This document shows, piece by piece, positions 36,800-63,779 of a stretch of DNA of 64,000 nucleotides (position 1 is the stretch's first letter; each line of letters begins with the position of its first letter). The notes beneath the pieces were generated by a model that was not told the DNA's origin, searched no databases, and was given only the letters and a program-made list of their open reading frames with translations. A program made the position numbers and the translations under genes. Source of the stretch: Megaleporinus macrocephalus (lineage: Eukaryota > Chordata > Actinopteri > Characiformes > Anostomidae); contig CM038702.1 of NCBI GenBank assembly GCA_021613375.1, forward strand, positions 30,068,686 to 30,132,685, given 5' to 3'.

Positions 36800-37960
36800 T
36801 CAATTATATTTTCAGAAGTATTTCATTCACCAGTTTAGGCATTCTCTTTGAAAACTCTTTTAACAGATTTAATCACTCTGTTAATGAGAGTTCACAAATC
36901 ATTAGATTTAATGATTAAATGACTTGGTGGGGGTTTTGGATTGAGGTTTTGAAAGTACAACATGGCACAATGGTCTCTTTTTACAGGTTTGAGTGCATGT
37001 TTAGTGCAGGTTTAAGCAATCGTCTATAGATAACAATATATTTCCAGTGTCATCACGCTTATCTAGCCTCTTTGGATTCCCTCAAAGAGGAATTTTGCTG
37101 TCTTTGCGCTTTTACGAACCTTCATGTTTTGGAACATATAGGGACATATTGAGACTCAGTATCTGACTTAGGTTCCCTAACCCAATTTTGATTGTATATA
37201 AGCAATTTCTTTGTAAAAACATTATTGGTTTCAATCCCCCCAATAATGGATGGATGCAATAACCCTTGTCCATTTTGTATATAATAAGTTATATACAAAT
37301 ATAATAACTATATAATAACTTATAACAACCTATCACCAACACTGTGACCAATTTGGGTATCTCTAGAATGCAGCATTTCAAAATTAAACCTTACTAAATC
37401 ACTTAAAACACAACTTTATAAAACAATGCTTTTATTAGATATGATTTTATTAAAACAAAAACAAAACGAAATAAGAGCAGTTTAAAGGCAGTACTGAGAG
37501 GATGTGTGATAACTGAGCCTGTGAGTTAATTCTGATGAAAACTCTGCGGGGGATCCAAGTGAACTAATTATTAACAGGGAGGTTTCTATTCTTGTGCCTC
37601 GCCGCCAGCTGTCCCCACCGCATTGACCACTAGTCCAGCAAGTAGCCCCTACAGACACAGAGGAAAATGTGTTTTTCAGCTGAATGATTGACTTTTATTA
37701 ATCACTTAAACCCACTATAAATGTGCAATAACACACAGACAAGTCTCTTAAATAAAATGCCCACGGGCTGTGCATTTATTGCTTGGTCAGAGACTGGCCG
37801 TGAACTGAATGTAGTTGTAAGTTTTCTGATGGATCTGCAACACCAGAGACCTCCTACAGTAGCGGAGTCCACGCAGCCGTCAGAGCTACTTTCTCCACGA
37901 GCACATTTAGATTTTCAGAGGCATGTTTGATTGTTAACATTCGCATTAAAACCAGATAAC
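36800..37960. other. Upstream flank of dyrk4, nothing recognised
   Basis: AT-rich intergenic sequence without exon-like segments. The base composition rises towards GC only from about 37960. Confidence 0.4.
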
Positions 37961-38150
37961 ACTAACAGCGCGTTTCCGTGCCGTTAGTCGACAGATCGCT
38001 CGGAATCGCCAGTGTCACTTTGTGACATCAGTAGTGGAGTCGGTGGAGTCAGGAACGCGAGCGCGTCACAGAAGCGAAAGACGAAGTTGTCCTGGTGGAC
38101 GGAGACGGAGTTAAGCTAACACGAGAAAATCACTGTTAATCGCTGAGGAA
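37960..38150 (+). promoter_or_regulatory. CpG-rich dyrk4 promoter and 5' UTR
   Basis: A short CpG-rich block (several CG, GCGCG and CGAAAG strings) directly precedes the dyrk4 ATG in otherwise AT-rich DNA. It is consistent with a TATA-less promoter. The transcription start cannot be placed. Confidence 0.45.
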
Positions 38151-45435
<7,285 letters not shown>

Positions 45436-45511
45436 AGCGGCGCCTGACAGTGACAAGTTGGAGTTTAAAAGCAGAGGAGGCGACCCCTATATTGCAAAAA
45501 CATCATACAAT

Positions 45512-45517
45512 AATAAA
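45512..45517 (+). terminator. dyrk4 polyadenylation signal
   Basis: AATAAA lies 77 bp after the dyrk4 stop codon, followed by TGTATGTTGTTTACATTTTT, a GT/T-rich element. Confidence 0.65.
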
Positions 45518-45829
45518 CAGAAAATGTATGTTGTTTACATTTTTAGGCACTTCCTTTAAAAAGAAAATTTAAATATCTGTTAGCAAATTGTAAGGATCCT
45601 GTTGCTGAAATTCAGAGAGGACTAAGATGTTCATTGTTTTTGTCCTATATTGAAGAAGAAGTTGCTGTTTAAATGGCCCCGAAAAATCCACAAAGGAGCC
45701 CTCAATTGCTGTACAGATAAAGCATGAAAAGCTTAGCTAAATCATACAACAAAGCCATAGCTATACAAATAATTTTTTAATTTCAAAAATGCTGACAGAG
45801 ACGCAGACCTAATGTCTAGTGATAGACTA

Positions 45830-46600
45830 TTTCAGACTATTTTCTAGTGATAGACTATTTCATGGCCTCAGCTTTTGAATCTGAAAGCCTGGTCACATTT
45901 GAGCTTCAGCCAAGACCATAGAATAATCAAAAACAACTGATCCAAAGGCTGAGGGACCTGGAGTAAGAGTAAGCTTGGTGTAATTCAGTGGTAAAGAAGG
46001 CACTTATCTATTTAGGCCATTAAAAACAAATAAAAGGAACCTGAACTGGATCCTGTCATAGCCAGGGTGTTGTTGATGGGAGATTAAAATCAGAGTGATG
46101 TAATTCTGTTTCTTTGTGTCTGTGGGCAATCTGTCATCTTTTTTGTGAATTTTCAACTGTGAATGAGCCACTGAAAGCTTACTGACACAAATTCATAGAG
46201 TGTAAGAAAATAATTTTTGCAATTGACCTGAAATGGTAGACATTACTTCCAGAGACAAAACTGTTTTTTTTCATCAGGATCACCAAGGTTCTTAACCTGA
46301 GTTTTCATATTCTGAGAGGGGGAAAAGGATTGCATGTGAAAAAGCTTAGGAACATAATAACATCTAAATAAGAAACTTGATCCTAAACAGGAAGACTACT
46401 TATACAAGGTGCTTTTAACAGCCAAAAGTTCACATTTCTTAAAGTTCAAGCAAACACCAGAAGCTTTTGAATTTTTTTTGAATACCAGTGATACCATTAG
46501 AGTGCCTTTAGAGAAAGGGTGGGGTCATCAGTAAGTTAACCAATGTTAATGTTTCATGTTTTGATTTTTAAACTTGTGAACAGTTCTATTGAAGTTCTAG
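45830..46600. repeat. Possible old interspersed repeat, otherwise no gene
   Basis: Strings such as GGCCATTAAAAACAAATAAAA and GAACTGGATCCTGTCATAGC, with GGGAGATTAAAATCAGAGTG, recall a common, highly diverged fish repeat. I could not determine the class or ends. No exon-like frame is present between dyrk4 and galnt8. Confidence 0.3.
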
Positions 46601-46887
46601 CTGTCTTACAGAAAAAAACACAAGCCAACAATTTCTTGACAACTAAAAATATATTTTGCTCTACACGATGAATGAATTCAAAATATGTCTAATGTCCAAA
46701 GTCTGTTTCCTAAAATGTAAAGGAGATGTCATGGACTTTCTGCTTTTAAACAAGCAAAGGAGTTATCTCAGTGATGTATCTCAGCAATATACCATGTGTA
46801 CATTCAAACTGCTTTAAAATGAGCAGAAGTAATGCTATATGAGAAATTCAGAATGAACATTGGAATCGACAAGTAATTCTTTGGTGC

Positions 46888-47296
46888 TGTCGTAACCTGT
46901 TTTTGCCATCAGAATGAAGAGGGAGACCAGTTCAGAGTTTAAGCTTTTTATTCTTGGACTGCGGTACCAATGTATCTCTGAGCTCTCACACCCTGTTCTA
47001 CCCTGGTCTCAATCTTGTCTCCGACTGCACTGTCTTTTATAGGCCCGCCTTCCTACTCCTTCGGCCCCTTGCAGTACCTGGGCAAGTCGTTATCTCCCAG
47101 GTGGAGTGGTTCTTAAATAGAAGTTTCTAAGATAACATTGCAGGGTCTTGTTCTCGGGCCTAAAGTTGTCATAAAAAGGCCCAAATGCCCCAAATGTCAC
47201 AAAGCCCTGACCTTCCGCGAGCCCTGCAGCAATCAGCAGGCCTATATGTAAGCATACACTTTTACCCAATTCTATGGCACATAAAAATTCCCAACA
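46888..47296 (-). mobile_element. Solo LTR of an endogenous retrovirus-like element
   Basis: This is a 409-bp unit with TG...CA ends. Plus-strand bases 46888-46897 are TGTCGTAACC and the unit ends TTCCCAACA at 47296. It is flanked on both sides by GTGC (46884-46887 and 47297-47300), a 4-bp target duplication. On the minus strand it reads TGTTGGGAA...GGTTACGACA. It holds a TATA box, CCTATAAAAGAC (plus-strand position about 47035), and an AATAAA signal (plus-strand TTTATT at 46947-46952) about 90 bp downstream. No internal coding sequence remains, so this is the product of recombination between two LTRs. Confidence 0.85.
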
Positions 47297-47299
47297 GTG

Positions 47300-48430
47300 C
47301 AGTTGAAAAAAAAGAGTCTTAAAGTTAGTTTCCCCTTAAGCAAGCCTTATATAGACCCACTGGAGCGTGCCTTGTAATTCTGGAGTTTTTTGCCCTTTAT
47401 TTGTATTTTGTTATTTATTGTAAAAAGAAAGCACAGCTTTATCTCATGGTCAGAATTCTCTGACTAAAATCACAATTGATGTGTTTACGGTTTTGCCACT
47501 GATATTCCTAGATGTTAATAGATAATATGCTTATATTACTAGATGTTTGCTAAATCGTGTCATGTACTTCCTTGAACTTTACGTATTTGATGAGTCAATA
47601 TCTTGTATGAGACATTAAAGGTAATAAAGTTAATGTTAAAGTTAAATATTTCTGTAACAGATGTTTTTAAGTAGGTAAAGTGACAGCCTGGCGGCAGTGC
47701 TGCAGTATGCACTGAATTAATATATTTATTTTGCCCTAACCACAAAAGGTTTGGAGTCATGTGTCTTATTTTATGAATGTGTGTTTGCCTATGCACTGTG
47801 TACTTAAACATTCAAATGTATTGTATTTACTATAACCTCACCCAAAGTGCACAGGCGCAGCAGGATACAGTGTCCTGGTCTTTCTGTGCTGCTCTATTGC
47901 TCTGCAGTGCTTTACATTATTGAGTTACAGACACCGGGAACAAAACTTATAATCAGCAGTAATTTTGTTAGATTTAATAAATCTAGATTTAAAAAATCTA
48001 GATTTAAAAAAAGAAGTCATTGTCTTGTTTAATCGAAAAGCGACAACTACCAAAGAAAGTATGCATATGCATTTGTAGTTGATGCTTCCTCTTTGTAGCC
48101 TAAACGATGATCTCTCATGAATAGCAACACTTAACAGCTTAGAACATGCAGGTCAGGATTCGGAAAAACTCTGTAAAGGCAACATTGGACCTTTATATCT
48201 AAATCTGACAACTCAAACCTAAATCCTAGCTGGAGAGCTAAGCAAACTCAGGAGACCCCTTGGGGGAGTGGTAGCTATTTGGCAGCAGAGTTGATGGCAG
48301 CTGTGTGAGTAGGCAAATGGTATACAAAAACCATTACATGCCCAGAGGAAGGTCTTGGGGAAGGTTCTCATTAAAGTCACACCTCATATACAGTGTACAC
48401 AGGTTCATATACACACACTGATGCAGCAGA
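47300..48430. other. galnt8 upstream region, nothing recognised
   Basis: AT-rich sequence with a small duplication of AAATCTAGATTTA near 47979-48007. There is no obvious CpG-rich promoter. The galnt8 start region lies in ordinary AT-rich DNA. Confidence 0.35.
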
Positions 48431-48434
48431 AGTC

Positions 48435-51400
48435 ATGAGGCTGGGCTGGACACGAGGTCTGGTTTTGGTCCTGACTGTTACAGCAATAGTTCTGTATGTA
48501 GTCTTAGTTAGAAATGAGATTCGGATTCATGAGAAACATCTTCATCAAGTCCAACATGAGCTTTCTGTCCTCAGCCTAGACATCTTGCACAGGCTGGAGG
48601 GAATAGACGCTAATATTCAGGCAGTTGGTGAGTGAACAATTACATTTTCTCTGAAAACTAATGTGCCATTCATCCTTAAACCTAAATGAATGTTAATGTT
48701 CTTGATAAAAGGTGATGAAAGTATTCTTGCTTCATCAAGCTCAAAAATCATTAGATTACATGAATAGATAGTTTTACTGAAAAAAACTATAAAATTGGCT
48801 CTATTTTGTTTGTTTGCTATAATTAATGACAGTCTGTAGTCTTGCCATATCAGTGCTCTTTTACTTTTATTGAAAGGCTTTCCTTGACTGATTCCCCTTT
48901 TTACCTTCTATACATTCAGTAGATTCATCTTCTTACTGACCACAGTAAGATGGCAATGACACTTTTATGCCATATTAAATTTAGCAGTATGGCATACAGT
49001 GCAGGGGGAGGAAATCAAACATAAAATGTGGCCTGTGTACAAGTTATGGCAATAACTGTTTTATTTCACATTTTGTATTTATTACTTAAATGCATCATAA
49101 TTGCATTAAAATTTACTTCAATACAAAAAAACAAACATGACTGGGGATGTTCAAACATTTGCACTGTCAATAGTGAGCTTAGCTGCATCTCTAAAAAAAA
49201 GTTCTTTATTAATTTTCTCCACTGTAGATCTACAAACCATGTTGAAGAGGCATATAGTTTATAGCTGTCCATTTTCCATGCCCATCGCACATTTTTAACT
49301 TGGAGCAAGAGATTTATGATGGATGTAGTTGCTTCTTGTAGTTTCATCTTGTAAAGTATTGTTTTAGGTCAGTCTTCCCACATTAAGCAGAGGGTCACAC
49401 AAGGTTCAACACTGAAAAGAGAGAAGAAAGCCGCTGAGATCCTTTTCCCAAACTCTGAACTGTTTAAGAAATGGCACCCTGAGCTATCTAAAGAAGAGCA
49501 GCGAGAAGCAGAAGAGCTGTTTCAGAGATATGGATATAACGTCTTTCTCAGTGACAGGATCGCCCTTGACAGAGAACTGCCTGAAACACGGGACGGCAGG
49601 TCAGTCTTAGTCTGTGCATTTTAATCAAACTATGCTCACAGCTCTGATCTCACTGTAGCTATAACTCCATCCTTCTAACTACTCAATGTCAAAAACTTTC
49701 TCAGATGCCCTTGTTTTCAGTTAACTGATATAGTTTGAGGTCTATGTATTGCCATGCAAAAATAACTTACATTTACATTTACATTTACGGCATTTAGCAG
49801 ACGCTCTTCTCCAGAGCGACTTACAAAAGTGCTTAGTGTTCAGTTAGAGTATGTATCTCTATCTAGTACAAACAGGTTTAAGTCCAAACTACTCTTATAC
49901 TCAAACACTGCCATAACACAAGATATTTGCTGTAATTAATGACAGTCTGTAGTTTTGCCATATCAGTGCTCTTTTACTTTTATTGAAAGGCTTTCCTTGA
50001 CTGATTCCCCATAACTTGCTTTCATTCTTTAGATGTTTAACCAAGGAATATCCCTCAGACCTCCCAACCATCAGTGTAGTTTTAATATATCTGGATGAGG
50101 CTCTGTCTGTGATTAAAAGAGCCATTTGCAGCGTGATCAGCAGAACTCCTGCCCATTTGCTCAGGGAGATCATTTTAGTGGATGACCATAGCACAAACGG
50201 TATGTCTGTACATTAATTCACAAATAATTGTTTTAAAACCTGTCCGGACCTCTGTCAGAGAGACCGCAATTTAGGTTTTATATAAAGATGACCTGCTTCA
50301 CCTTTTCTAAGCTTTTCCAAAGTCTTTAGATAAACCAGTCCCCCAGTAAATGTATACAGTGACACCTCCAGTCCATATATGCACTCTCAGATAAATGATA
50401 AAAGAGGACAGTGGTGATTTAAAAAATGCAGGACAATCTGAAAGCAGCAGGGACAACAATTACACACTGACCAGTAAAAAAACTGCACTGCAATCATAAC
50501 TGTTTTTGCGCCCTACACACAAATCCACTGCTGAAAAAAGAGGCACGTACAAATGCATAGACAAATCTGGACGCGTTTGGAAGGATGTATTCTTGTTAAA
50601 ACAAATAAATAAATGGAGGATTAATTTAGCTCCTCATGTTTGGTGAAAGGAGTGTTGCGCACATGAATACTATTCCCACTGTATGAAGGTTATGATATGG
50701 GGCTGCTTTACATGCCAGTAAAAGTACCAAGAATGGAACAATATGCTTTGAAAATATATGAAGGATTTAGAAATTACAGTCCATCTGAGAGACACTTTGG
50801 CAACTAAATGCATTTAAGGTGAAGAGAGAACATTTAAACAAACCTGACTGTTGCTATATGAGTACAGCAGAAAGGATTGCATTACCTTACAACACGTCAA
50901 CATCAAGGGCAGTGGATTCATATGTGACTACAACACATTATCTCACAGAGGACAGGCAACTGTTCTCTCACACTCTCCAAACTACCATAGTATATAAATG
51001 TCATGGCAAACAATCCATAGCTCCTGCAAAAAAAAGCAGCACAAGAGTTTCAGCATATTGTAATATGTTTAAATAATATCATATTGTGATTTAAGTATTA
51101 TGATGATAATTGTACTGTGGGGCCCTTGGTGACTCCCACCCCCAAGAGATTTACATTTAATAAAAAAAAGGTAAATACGTATTTCTGCTCACAGACTTTG
51201 TCACAGGAAACAGAATATATCAGTAGAAATGTATGGGAAGTTAGAAATGAAGCAGTGAGGAGACTCACACATTGTCCTCCTCCCAAACTTCAGTAATTAT
51301 TAGAAGATGCAATTCTTTATACTGCCAGGGTTTATATAGGCCCCCACTTTGGTTAGCTAATTATTTACTTAATCATTTATAGTAAGGGGTTAAAAACCCT

Positions 51401-54400
51401 GAACATGTTCTGTATATGCAGTAAATCAGCTTCATCAGGTTATGGTGTGACATCAATTTTAAATGTGCTCTCTTCACAGAGGATTTGCAAGAAAAGCTGA
51501 ATACCTTTATTAATGTCATCCATAAGACTCGTCCAGGTCTGCTGAAGAAGGTGAGACATGCAGAGCGGATGGGTCTGACTCAAGCACGCCTCTCTGGTTG
51601 GAAGGTAGCCACAGGAGACGTGGTTGCTATCTTGGATGCCCATATTGAGGTCCATGTTCAGTGGTAAGCCAAAATCCAGCACTGGCAAGCTTGTATAATA
51701 ATGATGATGTGCACGATACTTAGTTACAGTTAAGGGTCACTCTTTAGCACAGTAAGGTGGTTCCCATACTGTAATTAAGCTCCTCGCATCTACAATACAA
51801 AGGCACCAGCTCCTACGTGCACTTACCTTCTGCTCATTTAAGGGCTGAGCCTCTACTTGCCCGTATACAAGCTGACCGCAGGTTGGTGCTGAGTCCAGTC
51901 TTCGATAAAGTGAATTTTTACAACATGGAAGTGACTCCCTATCCAGCTGCAGCTCACGGCTTTGACTGGGCTTTATGGTGTCGGTATGATTTCTTCAAAC
52001 AGGAATGGTACAATCTCAATGACCCATCAATACCTGCTAGGTAAGTGTTTCTGTTTGTTTTTACATATAATGCTTTTGTCAGACAGTTTTAGAATTATTT
52101 ATTTCTATTTTAACTTGTGGAACTATCACACTACCACCTTTGTGAATGTCATTAAATTAACCTTGCACATTGTTATATTGTTAGCAATGGCCTGATTGCT
52201 TTTGGTAAACCAAACCAAATTAAACAACTTTATTTCTGTTATAACATGGTTGAAAATGAAATATGTAAACTATATCCACCTCCTTCACTAGGAGTCCCTC
52301 TGTGATGGGTATTCTTGTTGTAGATCGCCTTTTCTTTGAAGAGATTGGAGCACTCGATGGAGGAATGAAAATATATGGAGGGGAGAATGTAGAGTTAGGC
52401 ATCAGGGTGAGAAGTACATTCCTTAATTTATTAATGATTCCTGTAGTAACAAAGTATTATTTCCATTTTTCACCTAACACAGTATAATCTGCTTATAAGA
52501 GGAATTCCAGCATTGTTTCAAAATTTCTGCATAATTAAGTGGCCTAATGGCCGAGAAACAAAGTCATTCAGAACGGTTTGATGTGAAATGGTTAATTGTT
52601 AAGAAACGTACTAACATTTTTTATTACAGTGGTGATAGGAACTAGGGTCCACAAAGCCTACAAAAGCAAGCATAACCACTTTACAATAGCCTAGCAACAT
52701 CTTAGCTTCTGAATTTATAAGAACAGTTTTGTTTGACTCAGCCAACTTAAAGTTTGTTCAGTGAACAGCTAGTGAACCTCAACTTGTGAACTACACATGT
52801 TCAGAATTTTTAAAATGAATGCTGATAATCAAAATAGACTGCAACCTGTAAAAATATGATTTTGACCTGAAAAATGAGCTAATACTTATAAATATATTGT
52901 ATAATATACTTATAAATCTTTTGTAAATCAATGGCATCATGCAGTATATTTATTACCATATGATGTAATACCTTTATGCATTGTTTCTGTCAACACCCCT
53001 GCTAAAATTCTGACTCTGTAAGAGCATTTCACATAAAAACACTCCAAATGATGTTGAAGTATGAGGAATTCCGCTGCAGAAGTGACCAAGAAAAATGGAA
53101 TTATGTTCCATGGCAGTACTTATCAACCCTTTTCCCAGATATCAAACTGTCTGAATCCTAATCTGTTACACCTCAAAAGTTTCTGATTAATTGGAACAGG
53201 TGTGTTAGATTTGTGATAGAATTGAACCTGCAGGTAGGTAGTGGTCCAGGAGTTTGATGTAATATGGTATAACATATGCTAAGGCAAACAGAATTTGTTT
53301 AAAATGGTAATTTTTCAATGTGTAATACGGGATATGTAAACAACATGTAGGGGGTTTCTTTTGTAGTTTTATCAGTTCACAAGCAAACATTTGAACAGAC
53401 CAGGCCTTAAGGTATTCCCTGGAATCATGACTGTTTCTCTGTGTTGTACTTCCCGTTTTGACATAGGTGTGGCTATGCGGAGGGAGTATAGAGATCATTC
53501 CATGTTCTAAAGTGGCGCACATTGAAAGAGCCCACAAGCCGTACGCACGAAACTTCGGTGAGTTCATGAAGAGGAATGCCCTCAGGGTGGCAGAGGTCTG
53601 GCTGGATGAATACAAAATTAATGTCCATGCAGCCTGGAACCTTCCTCAAACGGTATAGTACAGTAGCCCATATACTAGTATAAGAAATATTAGTATATGT
53701 TTTAAAACAAAAAATGGGACATTTGGAAATTAAAATCTATGATTTAATAATTATGTTCTGCCTTTATTTACCTCACAAAAGCACAAAAAACAGAAGGTTC
53801 AAGAAAATGAACAAATCTTAGATTCTATTTATTACTGTATTTTATGAATTTTCCCAACTTTTCCAGAAATGGGGTTTGTATGCATAGACATCCTAGAGGC
53901 TCTGTCGTGCTCATAGAAATAACATCATCCTTATGTTTCCTCCAGGGCCATGGTATAGACATTGGAGATGTGTCTGAGAGAAAGAAACTGAAGGAGAGGC
54001 TGCAGTGCAAGCCATTTAAGTGGTATTTGGATAATGTTTATCCACAGTTAGATCCACTGGATGATCTGGTTGGATATGGCGTGGTAAGTGTTTTTTATAA
54101 ACCACAGAAAAAGAAAGCAATCTTAGGTGCAATGGCACTTTATCTTTTCCAATACTGATATTATAACTTTATACAGGCTGATACTGATTTGATATTTCTT
54201 CTTCAAATATTACATTTAATGTTTTTAATTTCAGCAAGTAAACAGTGACTGTGCATTAAAATGTGCAGAAGCTCTCTGTGTTCTCTGTAGAGGGTGTGTT
54301 TTTACCGCTACTAACAAAAATCACCACTACCATCTGGAATGCCCAAACATTTGCATACAGTTAGGCTGGCTAAGAACAGCAGACATGCAAAAGTCAGACA

Positions 54401-56575
54401 TATGCCTATACAATGCTTTTACATGTCCTGGGGCAGAATGTATTGTGTACAGACAAAACCAAATGTGCAAAAATTGATATTACACATGATTAATTGTCTA
54501 TTGTCATATGCAACTACAAACACAGTTGATCAACAGTCTGAAGACAGATGTATGCATTGATCAAGGAATCTATTCAGGCAACACTCCCATCTTATATTCA
54601 TGTCACCATGAATTTTCACAGGTCCAGTCTCCTCACTTTCCTCTACATAATTGGCATTATCTTCAGCATATTTAGGAAACGATTAGTCCATCACTGTTGT
54701 TTTTCTCCCTGTGTTCTAAATCACTGTAGGCCTGTGCCTATAGAAAACATGGAGAGATTTATATTGGACTGAACAGTGCTCAAGAAAGTCGCTGTTTGGC
54801 TGACCCTGGTTCAGGGAGACTACCTCTACTACAAAAATGCTCAGATCAGCAACTCTACAAGTACTGGGACTTCAAACAGGTAATTACACAGTGACTCCTG
54901 TCATACATTTGAATAACCTAATTGAATGTTTGTACAACAAAAATATGCACAGTTTCACCTTAATCGGGAGTCTCACTAATGTTTCCAAAATTATTTGAAG
55001 AGTTCCAAACTGTAACTGGAGTATTTTGTGGCATGTTTAACTGTTTCCACATATCCCAAAATATTTATATACTTGTATAAATCACATCAGTTAGCTATGT
55101 ATATAAACCAGCTTACAAATGGTGAAAATACATGGGCAGGTCTAAAAGTGGAACCACATGATGACCTCTTTGCAGTACCACTCTGCTTTGAACCTCATGG
55201 AGGCTGGACCACAGGCTGTGTTGTAAAAGATCACTATGCAGATTTGTAGTGTAGTCATGTGCTAGCATAAGGCTTGCTGACTGTAAGTTGCATATTTCCA
55301 ATAATTCTAAACCTACAAAACAAGGATGTCTTAAATAATTATTGTAGTTACATTTAAGCTGCATTTCATTCCACAGGGTCCAAAGGCAGTAGCATTATTA
55401 TCCCTACAAGATGTGGGTTGATTGACTTGCAGTGGATAAAATAAATAGCATCATAATAAAACATGAATGTCAATTGTTATGGTTTACAAGTTTTCATAAA
55501 TCTGTAATTTGCTGTAATTTTTTGGTCTGACGTGTAAGTTTAAAAACATGTGTCCAAGACCAAAACAAATTCCAGAGATTAAAAAACACAGCAAGTAAGA
55601 TTATAGAAATCAGCCTTAAGTTAAGTGATTAAGTGAATTTCCAACATGGATAATAAAGTTAACTTTAATTGAAGCAATTGGCATCTTCAAAAGACATGCA
55701 ATGGCTGATGGGTAAACTTCCTGAAAAGTGATAAACTTCACTACCTGTTCTCTTTTCCAGTTTGAAGTTCCTATCCAGTGGAAGATTCATGTTTTGGAAT
55801 TTACCTTACTATGTCTGATTATCCTGTTAAGTCCTCTTTGCAGAGTGATTGGAACACACCTTTAGCCCTTGTTAGCCAATGTGGAACATGTTCAGGTCCA
55901 GTTCATGCGCCTAATCTTGAACTTTTCAACCCATTATTACCAAAATAGGTTTGGAACCTGAAAAGTTTGTTCCCAGCTAGAAAAAAGGAATAAGCATGGT
56001 ACCATAGTGCCCTGTGTGCACAACCTCAGTTGAAACTTGGGTGCGTTTTCAGAAGTTTTAAGGAAGTATTGATGGAAACAGTTTGGGAGATTATTTATTT
56101 CCTGTGTTTGTTAGCACCATTAGCCTTGTGGCTCTAGTTATTTAGCAGTTATTTGCAACAACTTGTCTGCTAAACATATCTTGCCTAATTGACATTTACT
56201 TCTTTAAGAAATGTCTGCATCTCTACATCACCAGTGCCCTGTAAGTTTTTTATAATAAATGTACACCTCACATCAAACAGCTCATAATGACTCTGTTTGC
56301 ACCTTAATTGCTTTATTATGTTTTTTTTTTTTTTTACATATGAACCCTTGTCAGCAGTATTTAGTTTTATTTACATTTTTGTTTTTTTCCAGGGAGAAGC
56401 TATAAAAAACCGAGACACGGGCCGGTGTCTTGAAATTGCCTTAGGACCAGATGGGAACTATGAACTGTACATTCAGGACTGCAGTGGACAAAGGTGGACA
56501 ATACAGCATGTGATCAAAGACAGTGCCATCCTATCTGCAAAACCAGATAAAGTTTTGACCAAGGCTTCAGTTTAG
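48435..56575 (+). CDS. galnt8: Polypeptide N-acetylgalactosaminyltransferase 8 (11 exons)
   Basis: Exons are 48435-48627, 49368-49599, 50033-50199, 51480-51663, 51843-52040, 52292-52406, 53467-53652, 53946-54083, 54526-54621, 54730-54879 and 56393-56575. They total 1842 bp and encode 613 residues against 637 in human. It is a type II Golgi membrane protein with a membrane anchor at about residues 7-26, a short stem, a catalytic GT-A domain and a C-terminal ricin-type lectin domain. Visible motifs are LVDDHST (190-196), the metal-binding DxH in ILDAHIEV (250-252), the GALNT8-type [21 protein letters not shown] and VAHIER with His381. The lectin repeats include [16 protein letters not shown] and [11 protein letters not shown], with QRW at 586-588. 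The family transfers GalNAc to Ser/Thr to start mucin-type O-glycans, but activity of GALNT8 itself is poorly defined. Fish often carry several galnt8 paralogues. The exon 9 donor (GTCCAG) is weak. Confidence 0.93.
48813..48897 (+). repeat. 85-bp direct repeat, copy 1 (galnt8 intron 1)
   Basis: Matches 49926-50010 with two mismatches over 85 bp. Copy 2 ends 22 bp before exon 3, so this intron 1 copy is a displaced piece of the intron 2 acceptor region. Confidence 0.9.
49764..49840 (+). repeat. Common teleost interspersed repeat fragment (galnt8 intron 2)
   Basis: It contains ACATTTACATTTACATTTAC followed by GGCATTTAGCAGACGCTCTT and CCAGAGCGACTTAC. These strings belong to one of the most abundant interspersed sequences in fish genomes. 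The element class is not decided here. Confidence 0.6.
49926..50010 (+). repeat. 85-bp direct repeat, copy 2 (galnt8 intron 2)
   Basis: Partner of 48813-48897. It sits immediately upstream of the exon 3 polypyrimidine tract and acceptor, so it is probably the original position. Confidence 0.9.
50625..50780 (+). mobile_element. Possible Tc1-type transposase fragment (galnt8 intron 3)
   Basis: Strings such as CTATTCCCACTGTATGAAGG and GATATGGGGCTGCTTTAC resemble the central transposase segment of fish Tc1-like elements, where a PTV-x-HGGGS-like motif is encoded. The frame is broken and the boundaries are unclear. Confidence 0.4.
52553..52700. repeat. Dispersed repeat, GTGATAGGAAC family (galnt8 intron 6)
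   Basis: It shares GTGGTGATAGGAAC and the upstream ATGTGAAATG string with 3660-3990 and is probably the same interspersed family. The ends are not defined. Confidence 0.35.
56366..56371 (-). terminator. Candidate ada2 polyadenylation signal inside galnt8 intron 10
   Basis: The plus strand reads TTTATT, i.e. AATAAA on the minus strand, 272 bp past the ada2 stop codon. If used, the ada2 3' UTR would run antisense through the entire last galnt8 exon. No nearer canonical minus-strand signal was noticed. Confidence 0.4.
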
Positions 56576-56642
56576 CATTTTGAAACCACTTTCCACACAA
56601 TGTCTGAAGAGTGGTAATAGTTGTCATTTAGACCTGCAGTCA

Positions 56643-63476
<6,834 letters not shown>

Positions 63477-63649
63477 GGTCTGTGCTGATAGCAGTATGAA
63501 TGTCAAATCGGCATGTCTATAAATGGGAGAGAGAGTCACAAGTTCTGCTTACACCAGAGCTGGTAATCACAAAACAGTTAAGACTGACCATCAGATCAGA
63601 TACGGTCTGTATTTATCATGATCACTGTCATACAAAAAAACTTACAAAA

Positions 63650-63777
63650 GACTTTTTTATTATGTATATACTGTACTGTTTATTTATCTATTTTTTTGTA
63701 CTGAGTGCCTTAACTCGCTGCTGTAACTCTGAGAATTTCCCCACTGTGGGACTAATAAAGAATTATCTTATCTTACA
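63650..63777 (+). mobile_element. Non-LTR retrotransposon 3'-end-like fragment
   Basis: GAATTTCCCCACTGTGGGAC followed by TAATAAAGAATTATCTTATC is the characteristic 3' tail of a common fish LINE-type repeat, ending in an ATCTT-like simple repeat. There is no coding part. The family name is not assigned. Confidence 0.55.
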
Positions 63778-63779
63778 GC

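Noticed and set aside
63477..63539. Upstream in-frame ATG for ada2
   Set aside because: The extension would push the hydrophobic signal segment inward. The ATG at 63474-63476 gives a normal secreted N-terminus.
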